A DNA stretch of 64,000 bases from Lytechinus variegatus. Its lineage: Eukaryota; Echinodermata; Echinoidea; Temnopleuroida; Toxopneustidae. Shown piece by piece: positions 47,410-59,628 of this stretch; position 1 is the stretch's first letter; the number at the start of each line of letters is the position of its first letter. The stretch lies in NCBI RefSeq assembly GCF_018143015.1, contig NC_054746.1:18157532-18221531 (forward strand), written 5' to 3'. The notes below the pieces were generated by a model, which saw only the letters and a list, made by a program, of their open reading frames with translations, did not search any database and had not been told where the DNA came from. A program made the position numbers and the translations under genes.

Positions 47410-50400
47410 CTGTTAATGAAGAGAACATTATGAATATTTCCATATGTATAGAGATAACAATACAAGAACCGACCAATCACCGATCCTACAAAATTATCTC
47501 GAGAATACCTTAAAAATAGATTTTGTGAATCAAATCTTTGTTTGTAATAACAATCTTTTCGATTGATCAATACGTTTACTGTCTGTTGACGATGATATCT
47601 CTTCTTACAATGATACATTTTCCTGAACAGTTATCTAATTTACATGAAAGAGAGTGGATAATTGATAATTCCACCTAAATTTCAACCATTTTTTCAGAAG
47701 AAAAAGAAAGAGAAAAAAAAAGACACTACCTTCAAAGATTTTTAACACTACTTCTGGAAATTAAAAAAGTTGAAATTCCTAAATTTTCGTTCGAAAATTT
47801 TCAAATAGGGCCTATGATATAAATTATTTTGTATTTGAATTTTCTAGAGGTTCAAGTTTACAAACTTTTGATCCACGAACAACAATAATACCTTTAGACA
47901 AGATGTTCAACGACTCATCCTCTGTTTTTGGCAATATATAGGATGGACATAGTAGGGAGATCAGTTCAGGTTCGAATTTACAGAGAGTGGAAGAATCAGA
48001 ATACTACATAATGTCTTCTATAATTCATTGACTTCTTTTTTTCAAGGGAGATGCTGAATACTGACCTAACAACCATGGAGCACAACTGTCCCCCTCTTCA
48101 GCCGCTTTAAGGATGCTGTCGGGTAAAGGTAGCGAATGTCTGACCATTGCTCCATACAAGCCATACTCTGCCATTACACTGCTTCGTCCCCAGCACTTCT
48201 CCTTCTTTCGCCACTTAGCACGACGGTTCTGAAACCACACCTACGAAAAGGAAAGGAGAATAAGAAAGGTTTGTAAAAGCGTGGATCAATGATAAATAAA
48301 ATGCAACAAAGAATGTAAGATATTAATCAAGGAAACAGATAATTAAGGACGGTTTAATTAATTAAGTTTACGCAGATTTTAATAGCTATTGGATAATCCT
48401 AATTAAACATTACCGATGTAAAACATCTTCTTTTAAGATATACCTCTATTTAGTAAATTAATCCAAATATATGCATATTACATGTAAAGCCATTATGTCT
48501 TTTACATCTTCAGATACTTGAAGAAGGCCGAACTAAATGGCCGAAAGCTTGTATTAATAAAAGTTGAAGAAATCCAGGCTACGTCTCCCGCTTCAATGCT
48601 TTTTGAGCTTCTTCGCCAATATATTACTAACTGAAGCACCCACGCAATGTTTAGGTCCTTGCTCATCACAATTATATATATATATAGGCATGTGGGTGTG
48701 GGTGTATGAAGGTGGGTGAGTGTGTGTGTGTGAGTTTGTTTGTTTTGTGTGATCGAGCACTTTTAGAAAGTTCATTCATGATTTTGCCCCCCATCTGAAA
48801 ATGAATTGAAGCCCCTCCCATTCACTATATCACTAGATTCACCATACATGTATAGAGAGACATCTGAATTATACAAAATGGCGCCTCAATGATGTCACAT
48901 TGAGTTAATCGGCTTTGGACGTTCCATAATTGAGTTTAATGCGTTGCTGTTATCAAGTTCTAAAATCAAGAATACGTGACATGCAGAACTAATGACCGGC
49001 ACCCATGTACGCAACAAATGCCCCATATTTCTTTCTTAATCTTTAATGACATTTACTTCGAATTGCATCTTATCCCCCTCCCCCCTCAAGTTTTTTTTCA
49101 ATTTTAATGTTTATCAGATTCCATAAAGATTTTGCTTATTTTGATAAAAACAATAAGTGTTCGGACACGTCACTACCCTTTTTAAAATATGGGAAAGGGC
49201 AAATTAATTTATTATTGTAACTATTACCATAGGTATGTTCTTACTTTGTATCTTGCATAATTATTTAGGAAAGAAATCAACTCAGACATAACTAAACACG
49301 GAACTTGCTGTTAAGCAACGTAATTTTTTACATCTTTCTGAAAACACTCTCCTGTGCTGCTATTACTATTTGGAAAGGTTGATTGGTGAGTCATTAGTAT
49401 CTAACCAATTTTGTTGCCTCCATTATTTAAAAGATAAACTAAGTGACCAATTGAAGCAAAACTTGACACAAACTACGTGCTGAAACGAAATCCATTGCAA
49501 CCCATATATCGTAATGTTGCATGAAGCCAGTATAATAGCTGCGCATCAATTAGTCGCTCTCGCTCACCATCATGTGTGCGATGTCGCTTGGAGCAAGATC
49601 CATGAATTTTTTAAGATCATCACCGTTCGACTTTGCGAAACGTCTTTGAGGCTGTCACGGGTTTTCCTCCAGGAATCAATACAGAAGCAATCACAGGATT
49701 CGTAATTGCCTACCAATTAGTATTCGAACATCGCCACTTCAGGTTTGCTGGCAAGCCAGTAGAATGATACGAATGGTATAAGGCAAGTGAGAATGATCGA
49801 CCAACCAATCAGACACGAAGAAGGAATGTTTGAATTCAGGCAATATGGCGGCTAAGAGCAGGCCATTCAGGAGATGTTTCAGACAAACACTGCAGTACAA
49901 AGACGTTAATGAGAGCCGTATCGCTAATTGCACGATTTTATATTTCTTGAGACTCACCGTAGCTGTTCAAAAGTGAAGTGACGGTTTGGTTTCACTCGGT
50001 TTGAGTTGTTTCTCACACCCTATGATCATTGAGGGCATGTCTAACATCTGAACATAGTAAATTATTCATGAATGTTTGCTATTTCAACGCTGATTCAGCA
50101 CTTAAAGTGAACTATAGAGTATTCTAAAGTGGCATATTTAAAGTCTTTTTGGTTTAGTATAGTGTGGACAACAGAAAAAAATAATATGACGAATGTACCC
50201 TTGCTGGACAGAACATCATGGCAAGTTCATAGGCTTTCAGTTGATCGACGTTATCATTAAGGATGATACAACTCTGTATACTTTATATTCTATTAATCGA
50301 CACTCATTTCTGATCAGTAGCGTACTGAGCCAAACAATTTGAGGGGGGGTAGGCATGAGACAACATTTCTTAACAGCAGCGAGATGAGTGAAGCGAGCAA

Positions 50401-53400
50401 GGACAAAAATTGATCTTTTCAATACAAAAAAATCTGATTTTGTTGTAGATTTTGACATAATTATCAGAGTTAAATATCGTATTTCAACATTTCTTTTCCC
50501 TTTATGTTCTTTTCCGCCCTTTTTTCTCGGTCGTGATAATATTGGGGGTCCATGCTCCAAGCCCCACCCCCCATCTGTACGCCACCTCCTGATTAATTCG
50601 ACTTGATGAGAAGTGCAAAACTATTGATTTAACATTAAGCTGAATGCGAGGGTCTGAATTGATAATTCATAATGTTATTGCGCACTTGATAATATAATAG
50701 TCGTTTGCCACTAGTCATGCAGGCCCGTTAGTAGGCCTGTTTACATTAATCTTGTGAGCATCAAGGATTTTATCATGTTCATCATTGATGTTATTCACAC
50801 CAGAAGTTTTGCCAAAATTACCAGTTAGCAGGGATCTGAAATATAAACCTGGCATCATAATATCCACGAGACCACATTACCTAGCATTAAGAATTATAGA
50901 AGTAAAGGTCAAGGAAGGACTTCGATTATCAACGCCATTATGGTTTGACCCGATGGTAATTGATATTCTGTCAATTTTGAAAGGTTGAGCTCTTCTATTG
51001 TCCGACTCAAAATAATCAGTTCGTGTCGCTGAAATTGATGAGATTTAATTCCGAGGTATACCTTGTCAGCGAGATTCTTACGACATGTTTTGGAGATTTT
51101 AGTTCCTTGCTGGATTACCTCCTTATCAAATTATTCTTAATTTGCACCCTTAAGACATCCATTCTCTATGCTTCCCGATGTCTAGATACAAACGAACCAA
51201 ACGTGCCTGTCCAGCACGACATCAAATTTCAGGCCGGACAACGACATATAGTCACTCTATACATCAATCCAAACTCGCGCTTCCATACTTACGCTCCAAC
51301 CCCACCTCTCTCCTACATATTTATTTCCGAAAACGAAAACAGACAAATTTGCAAATTTAATTTTCCTGAGCACACAATATAATAAACAAACAGTGCGGGA
51401 GGAAAGCGGATGAAAGCAGTCGGCGAACCATGCGGGTTCGAGGGAAAAAGATTGTAACAAATTAGACGCAGGGCAAGACTATAAATTGGTCTTTGAGAAA
51501 AGCAAACTTTGGAGTTGGAGCTGTGACAACATCGGTTGATCCGAGTTGATTTCCCGGGTGAACTCTAGCTCCTATCTCCTTTCTTAGGACATCAAATTGT
51601 TTTTGAGGTTGAGTTATTACAGTGGGTTAATCAAGCGCTGGAGTCAAACCTCATTACCACAACTTCGTGTAATTTCTTCAAACAACCTGAAAAATGTTCA
51701 TTTGTCTTATTAGGTGCCAAATTGGAAATTAAGTACGTCACGCTCGCCCCATTTTGGGATTAGCTTTTGGCTTCCCATCATCTCTATCTGCCCTGCAGAT
51801 CGAGGCAAACAATTCAATTGCATTTTTGTCTCCGTTTCCTCTATACCGTTTTCGTCACTCCCAGGCGAAAGATTGCAGGCAGAGGCATTCTAAAACGAGA
51901 CGAGCTTTGGCTCCCGTAGGCGGTGTACCAATCATCTCGGAATCTAAGTGAAGAGAATTGTTTTACTGCAGTCCCACAGCGCGTGACCGAACTTTAACGC
52001 TTAGTTATCCTTCCGATTAGGCATTAGTGTCCAATCAGTCGTCCTTCTTTCTTTCACATGAGTAGCTAAAATCCAATCTTTTCTCTCATCATCTTCATCC
52101 CTGATAGGAACGGGGCAACCACGTTCACACTTTTTGAAGAATTAAGTTACACATTTTGTCACTTTGTTACATACCTAGAACAAACTATAATTAAAATGCT
52201 TTAAAGTGACAATAAGAGAGAGGCTGATTCATATCAGCTGATATTAAACCACATTACAATAATTATTTCCTATTTGACCTAGGTCATTTCTGACTAATAC
52301 AGTAAGATATATACATATCAGTTGCATCCATCTGAACAATATAATCTATCGTAAATTTAACAATTTCGCTCTGAAATCTCAATCGATTCCCCATCGTTAT
52401 GTGTGGTGATTTAGTAACCATGGCGATGGATAATGACATCCTCTCTCTCTCTCTGAATACTTGTGATTTCAAAAAGCCAAATATCAATAGTTTAATACTG
52501 AGGGGATAGCGTTATTAGCTGTTATTCGATTTGATCATAGTCGATGATGAAGTATTGTTGTTTTGCTTTGATAAATCAGCTTCTTAAACAAAAGAAGCAA
52601 AATTCCGATATTTGACAATCTAGTTAGTTCAAAGAAGACGGTTTTTTGAGCTGTACCTCCATAAAAGCCCCATTATACCCCTTTTTGATCACCAATATAG
52701 CTTCCGTCTAAGAATGAAGGATCGTATGCAGCCGTTGTTTCATCGAAAATCTCAGTGCCGGAATATCTTAGGAATATACCGACATGAAAAGTTTAGAAAG
52801 AGTTTGAAAACACATTTACTTACTTTTTTTTATAAACAATTAGGAACCCAGTGTCCCCACCCCATGCATGTTCACTTGTAAAAAGCGCTTAGAGACATGC
52901 AATTTTCCCTGTATTTTGCGATAAATTAATGTTTCTTTATCCTTTAGATTAGATTCAATGTATGACAGGTATTTTAGACTTTTTTTTTGTTTGCATCCAT
53001 TAAAATTCATTATCCATATAGACTGAGAAAGCTCACTGATGCATCAACTAAATTAGATATGATAATGTGAAACTCCGCGCTTTCACTTTTCAGTATGTCT
53101 ACTCATGTGTATTTAAGTTCATTCAAACAAGATATTTTTTTCATAATACTCTTCCATTATTAAAGTCTCATTCGTCAAATTATGCTTTATCATAATACCT
53201 TCTATCAATAGATTTATTTCAATCCTGAACGTTGGTCAATCGTGATTGTGCTATATTATTTCCGAGCTACACTCTAAAAAATGAAGTGCTAATTCAGCTC
53301 TTAACGAGCGTGTATAGTGACTGCACTTCGGAGTGCTGATTTGTCTAGTTCATATTTGAACGAGAAAAATCAGCACTCCGTAGTGCAGTCACTATACACG

Positions 53401-54211
53401 CTCTTTAAGAGCTGAATTAGCACTTCATTTTTTAGAGTGTATAAGCTCCTGCGACAGTCTGCCATTTTGAAAACATCTTGATAAAATCTCTCCTTCAGAT
53501 AGGAATTTTACTACTGTACATAATAGTTATGATCGGATAGGATAATGTGAACACCCCTGTCTTCATTCTCCTTGCCATCCTTACAAGCCTACATGGTATA
53601 CATCTATTGTGAAGAGGAGAAATGAATTTGAGAAAACTGGATCAGAGACACATACACCTTTGTGCCATTTTGATAATTAATTTGAAATTAAGACCCAGTA
53701 ATCAGCTTAAAGCTTAGTGCTCTGATAATAAGCCAAGCCTGTCATGGAACGCTAAATCTGAAGATCGGGGTTGGATGGCTATATAGCTACCCTGTCAGCG
53801 ACGGGGAGGAGTCGGCTTGGTCACTTGGGACGTACCCGCTTCAATCACGCGCAAAAAGAACCCGAGCTTGGCAGAAACTAGTTTCGAGTTTGTGAAATTA
53901 GAGGCAACAGCCATTTCCTCTCCGTCACTCTTCCATTTCGAAATTCAAAAGCCCCTAAACTACAAAATCTGATTGTAAAATTAGATGACATATCTTTCAT
54001 GCCATTTCCGTATTTAAAGTGTGTATCCAATTGAGATGTATGATAGCATTAAAGTTGAAAATGGGAAATGCCTCAAAAATTCTAAAACGCATTTTCTAGA
54101 ATATATTTGTAACTTAGCTTGTTAGCCCTGCCGTACGGTATAAACGTGATTAGTAAAAAAAAAAACATTAAACACAAGCTGCAATGTTAATTACGGTTAT
54201 ATTTCTCATCA

Positions 54212-54243
<32 letters not shown>

Positions 54244-57200
54244 GGGGGTATAAAATTTGCCTATTTTCAGTCATTTGGAGATGATTTTTAATCTAGTTTG
54301 ATCATTTTGATGGGAAATATTCCCCTTAAATCATTACTTCAGGGGCATGCAGCGCAAGTGTACTTCGATAAAATGGGCCAAGACGACCTATATAGGTAAC
54401 GTTATATATCTTAATTGAATAATATAGTTATTACAGAGTTAAACGACCCGAAGCTCTCCTTTTTATGACCCTCTTTCTTCACTCTGAAAAAAAAAAGTTT
54501 TCCCAATATTGGGTAAAATGGGAACATGCATATTGGTTGGTTAAAATATTTTGTAATTTTTACGCAATGTTGCGTTGAAATAGCCCAATTTGGGGTAAAA
54601 GAAATACCAAGCAAACATGCATGTTCCCTTTCTACCCAACATTGGGTAAATATTTTCTCAGTGTTTTTAGAGTGTTCTGTTTTTCCTTCTTATCCCCTTT
54701 CTTCTCATTTCATACCATTTTTCTTTTTCCATGCTTAAAAACAAATCATAGAAGACGGTCGCCCCCTGTGATGCAGCCCCCGAACTTACTGATAATTATC
54801 TAGGGTGCTTTTTTATATAAATAAAATCTTGATATCAAAGGATGTAAGTGTTACCAAGTTACGTCTGAATGCTTATGATTTTTTGTGATCTAATGTTTGG
54901 TGGGCAGGCGCGGAACCAGAGGTAAAACTGGTCAAAATCACACCCCTTTTCTTTCTCTTCTTTTCTTTTAAAGTGAAAACAAATTTTCCCTCTGATTCTT
55001 TTCTTACATGGTTATGAGGCTGGTTTGCATAAAGTTGTCTTTGTTGCTGTGTGTATCCGTTTTTGTTACCCCATACAGTATTATGCTTTCATTACTTTGT
55101 TATTTTTGTACTTTGTCATTGTATATAAAGTGCATCGAGGAAAAATTACGATTTTAAAATTTTCTCTGTTTTCATTATCAATCAAGACAAAGAATTATGG
55201 AAATTAGAGGAAGAAAGGGTGCCTATTAACAGATTAGGTAACAAAATAAACTATTACCTGTATTCTGTCTTCTGGCAGATCAGTTTTGAGCGCCAACAGT
55301 TCTCGAGCATACACATCAGGATAATGAGCTTCATTGAATGATTTCTCTAACTCATCAAGTTGATACGATGTAAATATGGTCCTGCAATGAAAAAATTAAA
55401 ACATTTTGACATTAATCAATTATCGACGCTCTTTGATATTCAGGTCAGCTCATCCAAATTGACGATCGTCCGTTTACTTTCAATATAATTTATTATTTTA
55501 TTATCTACTAACCACCGGCACTTTCATGTTTACAGGACAACTGCAACAAAAGTTACTAAAATGAAGCGCAATAATTGGACGAGCAAATAGCACAATTATA
55601 TATGGGTCTGACCATACTATAATTTATAAACAACGGAGAGTAAAAAAAAAACAATGGCCATGCATTCTTCTGACAAACATGCTTATGAGTTAAAGAACAC
55701 TTTTAAAAAGTGCCTTGTGATTTCTTTTAACCTTATTTGATACATACTGACCAGTCGAGCCAAACAAGCACGATTCCATTGATCAGTATAGTTAACATTA
55801 CTACTGAAATAATACTTTACACGGATATCTTTTTAAATATTTTTAAATAAATATTAAAAATATATTCAATATTTCAATAAATAATAAATATATATACATT
55901 CGTATTATTCTAAATATATGGACATCATTCACCTGTCATTTTGATCATTCTTGTTTGATGTGAATAGATTTCACTCATTAATGGTGAGCTAAGCATGTTA
56001 TTTGAAGCTAATATTGGTAATTCTTTAAGAAGGAAAAGCAGTATTGGCGTTGTGACATTCTTGTAGCCCTGTGTTAAGATGTAAACTATCCGCCCGCCAT
56101 TATTCATGGTTGGGATGCACAACTAATCACTCAAATTTAAAGTATCGAATTTTGATGAATTCTCGATGCCCCTCCCCCCGGACTGAGGATACATACTCCC
56201 GATGGGGGAGGAGGGCAATTCTCGTATTTCCATTTTAACAGATGGTCCGGGGTTGAAAACGTAGCTGCGTTGCCAACCTCGGTACGCAGGCGATAATTTG
56301 GCATTATCTTCAAGACGATGTAGACGGATGCTACGCGTTTGCCACGGGGCCTCAGCCCGCTGGTTGTCTGCTGTTATTCCGTAGTGATTTCCTCGGCTCT
56401 GCATGGTATGATCTGCCTTCTGCCTCAACCCAAATTTTGATCATGCCCATTTTCGCATTGCCTCATTTTCGATAATTACCAAGTATTAGCATCCACTAAT
56501 CTATAAACAAGAGCGATGCAAAAGCGAGGACTATTGAGCCTATACATGCAATCCTATAGTTAAAGCAGTAAACTCGGTAAACTATTTCTATCTGTTTGGA
56601 TTATTTTTGTTTAATAGCCTGCACGTAGTGACATCAGCAAATTTTGTAACAGTTTCATGTGATTAAAATAAAGTTAATGCATATTGAAGCAAAATAAAAT
56701 CAAAATTAAAATTCCTATTAAATGAATACAAAAAGATTCTAAAAAGGTATTTGAACTTGTTTACGTTTAGTGTAAAGGGGATATGGAGACAAATCTAAAT
56801 TTATCAAATTCAATGACATGTTTTCCAATTCCACGTAAACGTTTTAGACAAAGCTTTGTAATGAAGGGGTTCAAATATAGATTTGCTTTCAATTTCTTGT
56901 AATTAGAAAAAGTGGGAGATCGGCGAATACTATCATGAAAAAATAAGAACAAAGAAAACTCACTTGTTTCAAAATTCTCTAGGAAAATACCCTTTTTCGG
57001 TGTTGTTTTGTTTGATACAGATTATAGCTTCTTTGTTTTCTATTTCACAGTATTAAGTGTATCACTGTTTTTTCCCCATTAGTGGTTATGTCTCAAGGTC
57101 ATGAGACTTTTGAAACAAGCGTAAATTCAACCTTCAAGTTGAACATTTACAATAATTTGTTTTTAAATGACTGTACTGGGAAATGCATGTCTGGTCAAAG

Positions 57201-59628
57201 TTGCGGTGGTATTAGGTGTTTTTACATCGATACGATATCTAACGAAGATAATGAAGTAGCTTTATCCATCAGCTGAATATATCAAGATACAACGACGTAT
57301 ATACCTACACATAAATCCAGACAATCGTATGAATCTAATTGGTGAAATAATGACATTTGTGACCTATCGATGGAGTATCATTTTCAAATGCATTTCCCCA
57401 AGTGGTAGGTTATAAAAGAAGAAGCTGCGCTTTACCCGTGCCTCTCCTTCCTAAGTAGCCTTGAAGAAAAGAAATCTTCTCGAATCAAGATGTTTGATTT
57501 CATTATCTTATTAGAAAAGGGTCTTACTGAAAGCAAATGTGATCTCACCAGGGAATACATTACAAAACCGATGTCCATCGAATTAAGATAATTATACAGC
57601 AACGGAAGAAAAAGATGAAAACAAGTGCCATCACCCTTTTATATAGTAGCCCTTATTGGCTTATCTTTTTCGACTTGTTCTCAATAACATTTCTTATCTT
57701 TGTAATTTAGATAAAGAAGAGAAAGTTCACATTCACCTTCGGAATGGTGCCAAACATGGTTTACAAGTATAGGAAAGCTCCTTTTGGGGTTTCATAGCAA
57801 GCTTGTTCTGGCATACAAGGAGAGCTCGTGCACCAGTTTAATACTTCTTTAACACTAAAAAAAAAGGTTTGGCAAAAAGGCCCAATTTTAAACCATCACT
57901 GGGCAACATACTGTTCACACAACTATTGTTTAAAATCTGTCCAAATTGGGTAATAAAAACTAATAATTGGGTAATAAATTTGCCCAATTGGATAAAAAAT
58001 TGCCCAGAATACAACATTTTAAGTGTAATAGCATGTTAGGAGAATACGCCAATTTATGCGATGTATAGAAATAGTGATTAAAGAAATATCTCGAAAACCA
58101 CCCTATAACCCTTCTAAACTTATTTTTGCGCTGCTTTATGTTCTATGGTGTTATATTCATGTAATTTTTTAACCATCATATTATTTTGGTCTTTAAAATA
58201 GTTGCAGCTAGACAGAAGGCAAATGGAAAAACAATTTCATACCACTAAAAAGTTCTATTTTTTAATAATTTCCGGAAGTTTTTTTTTCACCTTCTCACAA
58301 AATACGATTAAAATAAGACACAAATATGTGACTCTATATTTAATCGTTTAGAAGCTAGGAAGGAATACCAAAATAATAGATAGAGGGCTTAATACCCGAT
58401 GAAAACAACAACTTAATCAGCAAGAGACAAAGTAAGATCGATCATAGCAAACGTTCGCGTTTAGATCTTTGACCGCTATCCTCTCTATCATCAACTCTCT
58501 AACGGTCGCAATGTTTGGGGATGTCATTTCAACAATTATCCAATTTTCAAATCACGTTACTAACTCACAGCATTCTCCAGCAAACATTTCAGGATAATTA
58601 CTCAGAGGAGGTAAACACAAAGTTTTGGGAATCGTCTGTTTCTTGGGCTCGGGACGCGTCATCCATCAATGTTGCAAACACCTATACATATTAATTTTTC
58701 GGTTCCACTCTTGTTTCTCCTAATTCTCTGGATTCTATCAAATTACCTCCGTTGTTTCCTCCCTCTGTTCTAATTTATCATCTTTTGCTCGTGCATGAAA
58801 AACTTTTTTTCTCTAGATTAGAGTAATTCCTTCATGATTTCGCTTCCAGCAGTGAAAGAAAAAGCGAAGTTGTCAATTATATATTTTGCAGTTTGGTGTT
58901 ATTATCCTAACTTCACTAAATTTTCTGAGTTGACCAAGCTATTTTGGTAAAGTGTAAACTGTTCTTGAATCGTAAAAAAGTATTGTACAATGCAATATAA
59001 ATTTCTTATAGAATTCAAGTTTTGAAATACCTTTTACTTAACTTTAATTTTTGAATACTATAGATTTCAGATGTGATAACCCTTTTTTCATTCATTGCAA
59101 CTGATTAATTGATCTTCATTTCTATTTAACAGACACGAGTACAGATATTGCTTCTTCACAAAATTAGACAATGAAAACAATTAGGGCTGATTATTAGATA
59201 ACGTTCCGACAAATATGATACATTCATCGGACACAATGTAAATGCAAACTGAATATAGATTGCTAAATAAATCTGCATGCTGCTATTAAACAGAAAGGGG
59301 GCAACACAAATATACTGTGCAGGGTAGTGACGTAGAAACAGGCAGACAAATAGAACATGATAATGTACTGTACTGTATAAAATCATGATAGATGAATGTA
59401 TAGATTTTATGACGGTTAGAGAATGGAGAGGAAGGGTGGCAAGAAGATTTTAAAAAAAAATGGAAAATTGAAAAGATGACAATAAATATTGATAGACAAT
59501 GATATTGATACGAATGATAATGACATACCTGTGTCGTCTCTTCTTTCTTTTCTTCTTTCCCATACTACTCACAGATGAAGGCGAGTGTTGACTGAATATC
59601 CGCTCATGGTTCTCTTCAATCAATATTT
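46907..59628 (-). CDS. vsx: Visual system homeobox (Vsx/Chx10) transcription factor, 3' four exons, 5' end missing
   Basis: Spliced from 59628-59529, 55381-55258, 48240-48066 and 47409-46907, with GT-AG junctions in matching phases. This yields 299 in-frame residues to a TGA stop. The order is a basic lead-in ([11 protein letters not shown]), a paired-like homeodomain with Q50 (helix 3 [11 protein letters not shown]), the CVC domain that defines Vsx proteins ([19 protein letters not shown] through CAPWLLGMHKKS), an OAR motif ([13 protein letters not shown]) and an acidic tail. The intron at homeodomain position 46/47 is typical of paired-like genes. Vsx factors are nuclear DNA-binding regulators of photoreceptor, retinal and interneuron differentiation, mostly repressors binding TAATTA-type sites. 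The start codon and N-terminal octapeptide exon were not found and are probably beyond 64000. Confidence 0.93.
47410..48065 (-). other. vsx intron (656 bp)
   Basis: Donor GTCAGT at 48065, acceptor AG at 47410. A/T-rich, with no recognised element. Confidence 0.85.
48066..48240 (-). CDS. vsx: vsx exon: homeodomain helix 3 and CVC domain
   Basis: 175 nt, phase 0 at the 5' side (acceptor CTTTTCGTAG, first codon Val47 of the homeodomain) and phase 1 at the 3' side (donor G then GTCAGT). It encodes [15 protein letters not shown] and most of the CVC domain to CAPWLL. Confidence 0.95.
50315..50588. mobile_element. Short hAT-like remnant
   Basis: CAGTAGCGTACTGAGCC at the left and GTACGCCACCTC at the right, with G- and C-runs just inside each end, as in elements A and B. 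The flanking CTGAT may be a target duplication. Confidence 0.45.
53268..53441. repeat. 174-bp foldback MITE in vsx intron
   Basis: Arms of about 80 bp beginning TACACTCTAAAAAATGAAG and ending in its complement pair with about three mismatches around a short loop near 53348-53361. Confidence 0.9.
54211..54240. repeat. (AT)n microsatellite
   Basis: Uninterrupted AT dinucleotides, about 28 bp. Confidence 0.9.
54479..54676. repeat. Foldback MITE with TTGGGTA arms
   Basis: CACTCTGAAAAAA start and TTTTTAGAGTG end. Inner arms are CCCAATATTGGGTAAAATGG and the complement of CCTTTCTACCCAACATTGGG. Related at the termini to 53268-53441. Confidence 0.75.
55258..55381 (-). CDS. vsx: vsx exon: homeodomain helices 1 and 2
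   Basis: 124 nt between acceptor TCATTGCAG and donor CAG/GTAATAG. It encodes [15 protein letters not shown] through DLPEDRIQ. The first base completes the split Arg codon (AG/G). Confidence 0.95.
55382..59528 (-). other. vsx intron before helix 1 exon (4.1 kb)
   Basis: Mostly A/T-rich. It contains a GC-richer block (56120-56450) and a foldback MITE (57850-58027). No other gene supported. Confidence 0.8.
57850..58027. repeat. Foldback MITE with TTGGGTAATAAA repeats
   Basis: AACACTAAAAAAAAAGG start and ATTTTAAGTGTAA end. The interior repeats ATTGGGTAATAAA and GCCCAATT. Same terminal type as 53268 and 54479. Confidence 0.6.
59529..59628 (-). CDS. vsx: vsx exon: linker and start of homeodomain
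   Basis: 100 nt. The donor AG/GTATGTCA ends it at 59529. The acceptor TTCAAAATAG with a long upstream T tract sets the 5' side at 59628, although another AG could be used. It encodes a Ser-rich linker, [16 protein letters not shown], including the basic lead-in of the homeodomain. The frame enters in phase 2, so a further upstream exon must exist. Confidence 0.85.

Larger units (their letters stand above)
48241..55257 (-). other. vsx intron within the homeodomain (7.0 kb)
   Basis: Contains a ribozyme-like repeat motif near 48505-48560, a short hAT-like element (50315-50588), two foldback MITEs (53268-53441 and 54479-54676) and an (AT)n run. Blocks at 49500-49720, 51020-51470 and 51720-52130 are less repetitive and somewhat GC-richer, and might hold enhancers. 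No other gene supported. Confidence 0.8.

Noticed and set aside
51023..51382. 119-residue + strand frame in vsx intron
   Set aside because: No recognisable domain, no splice or start context, and antisense to the gene it lies in.
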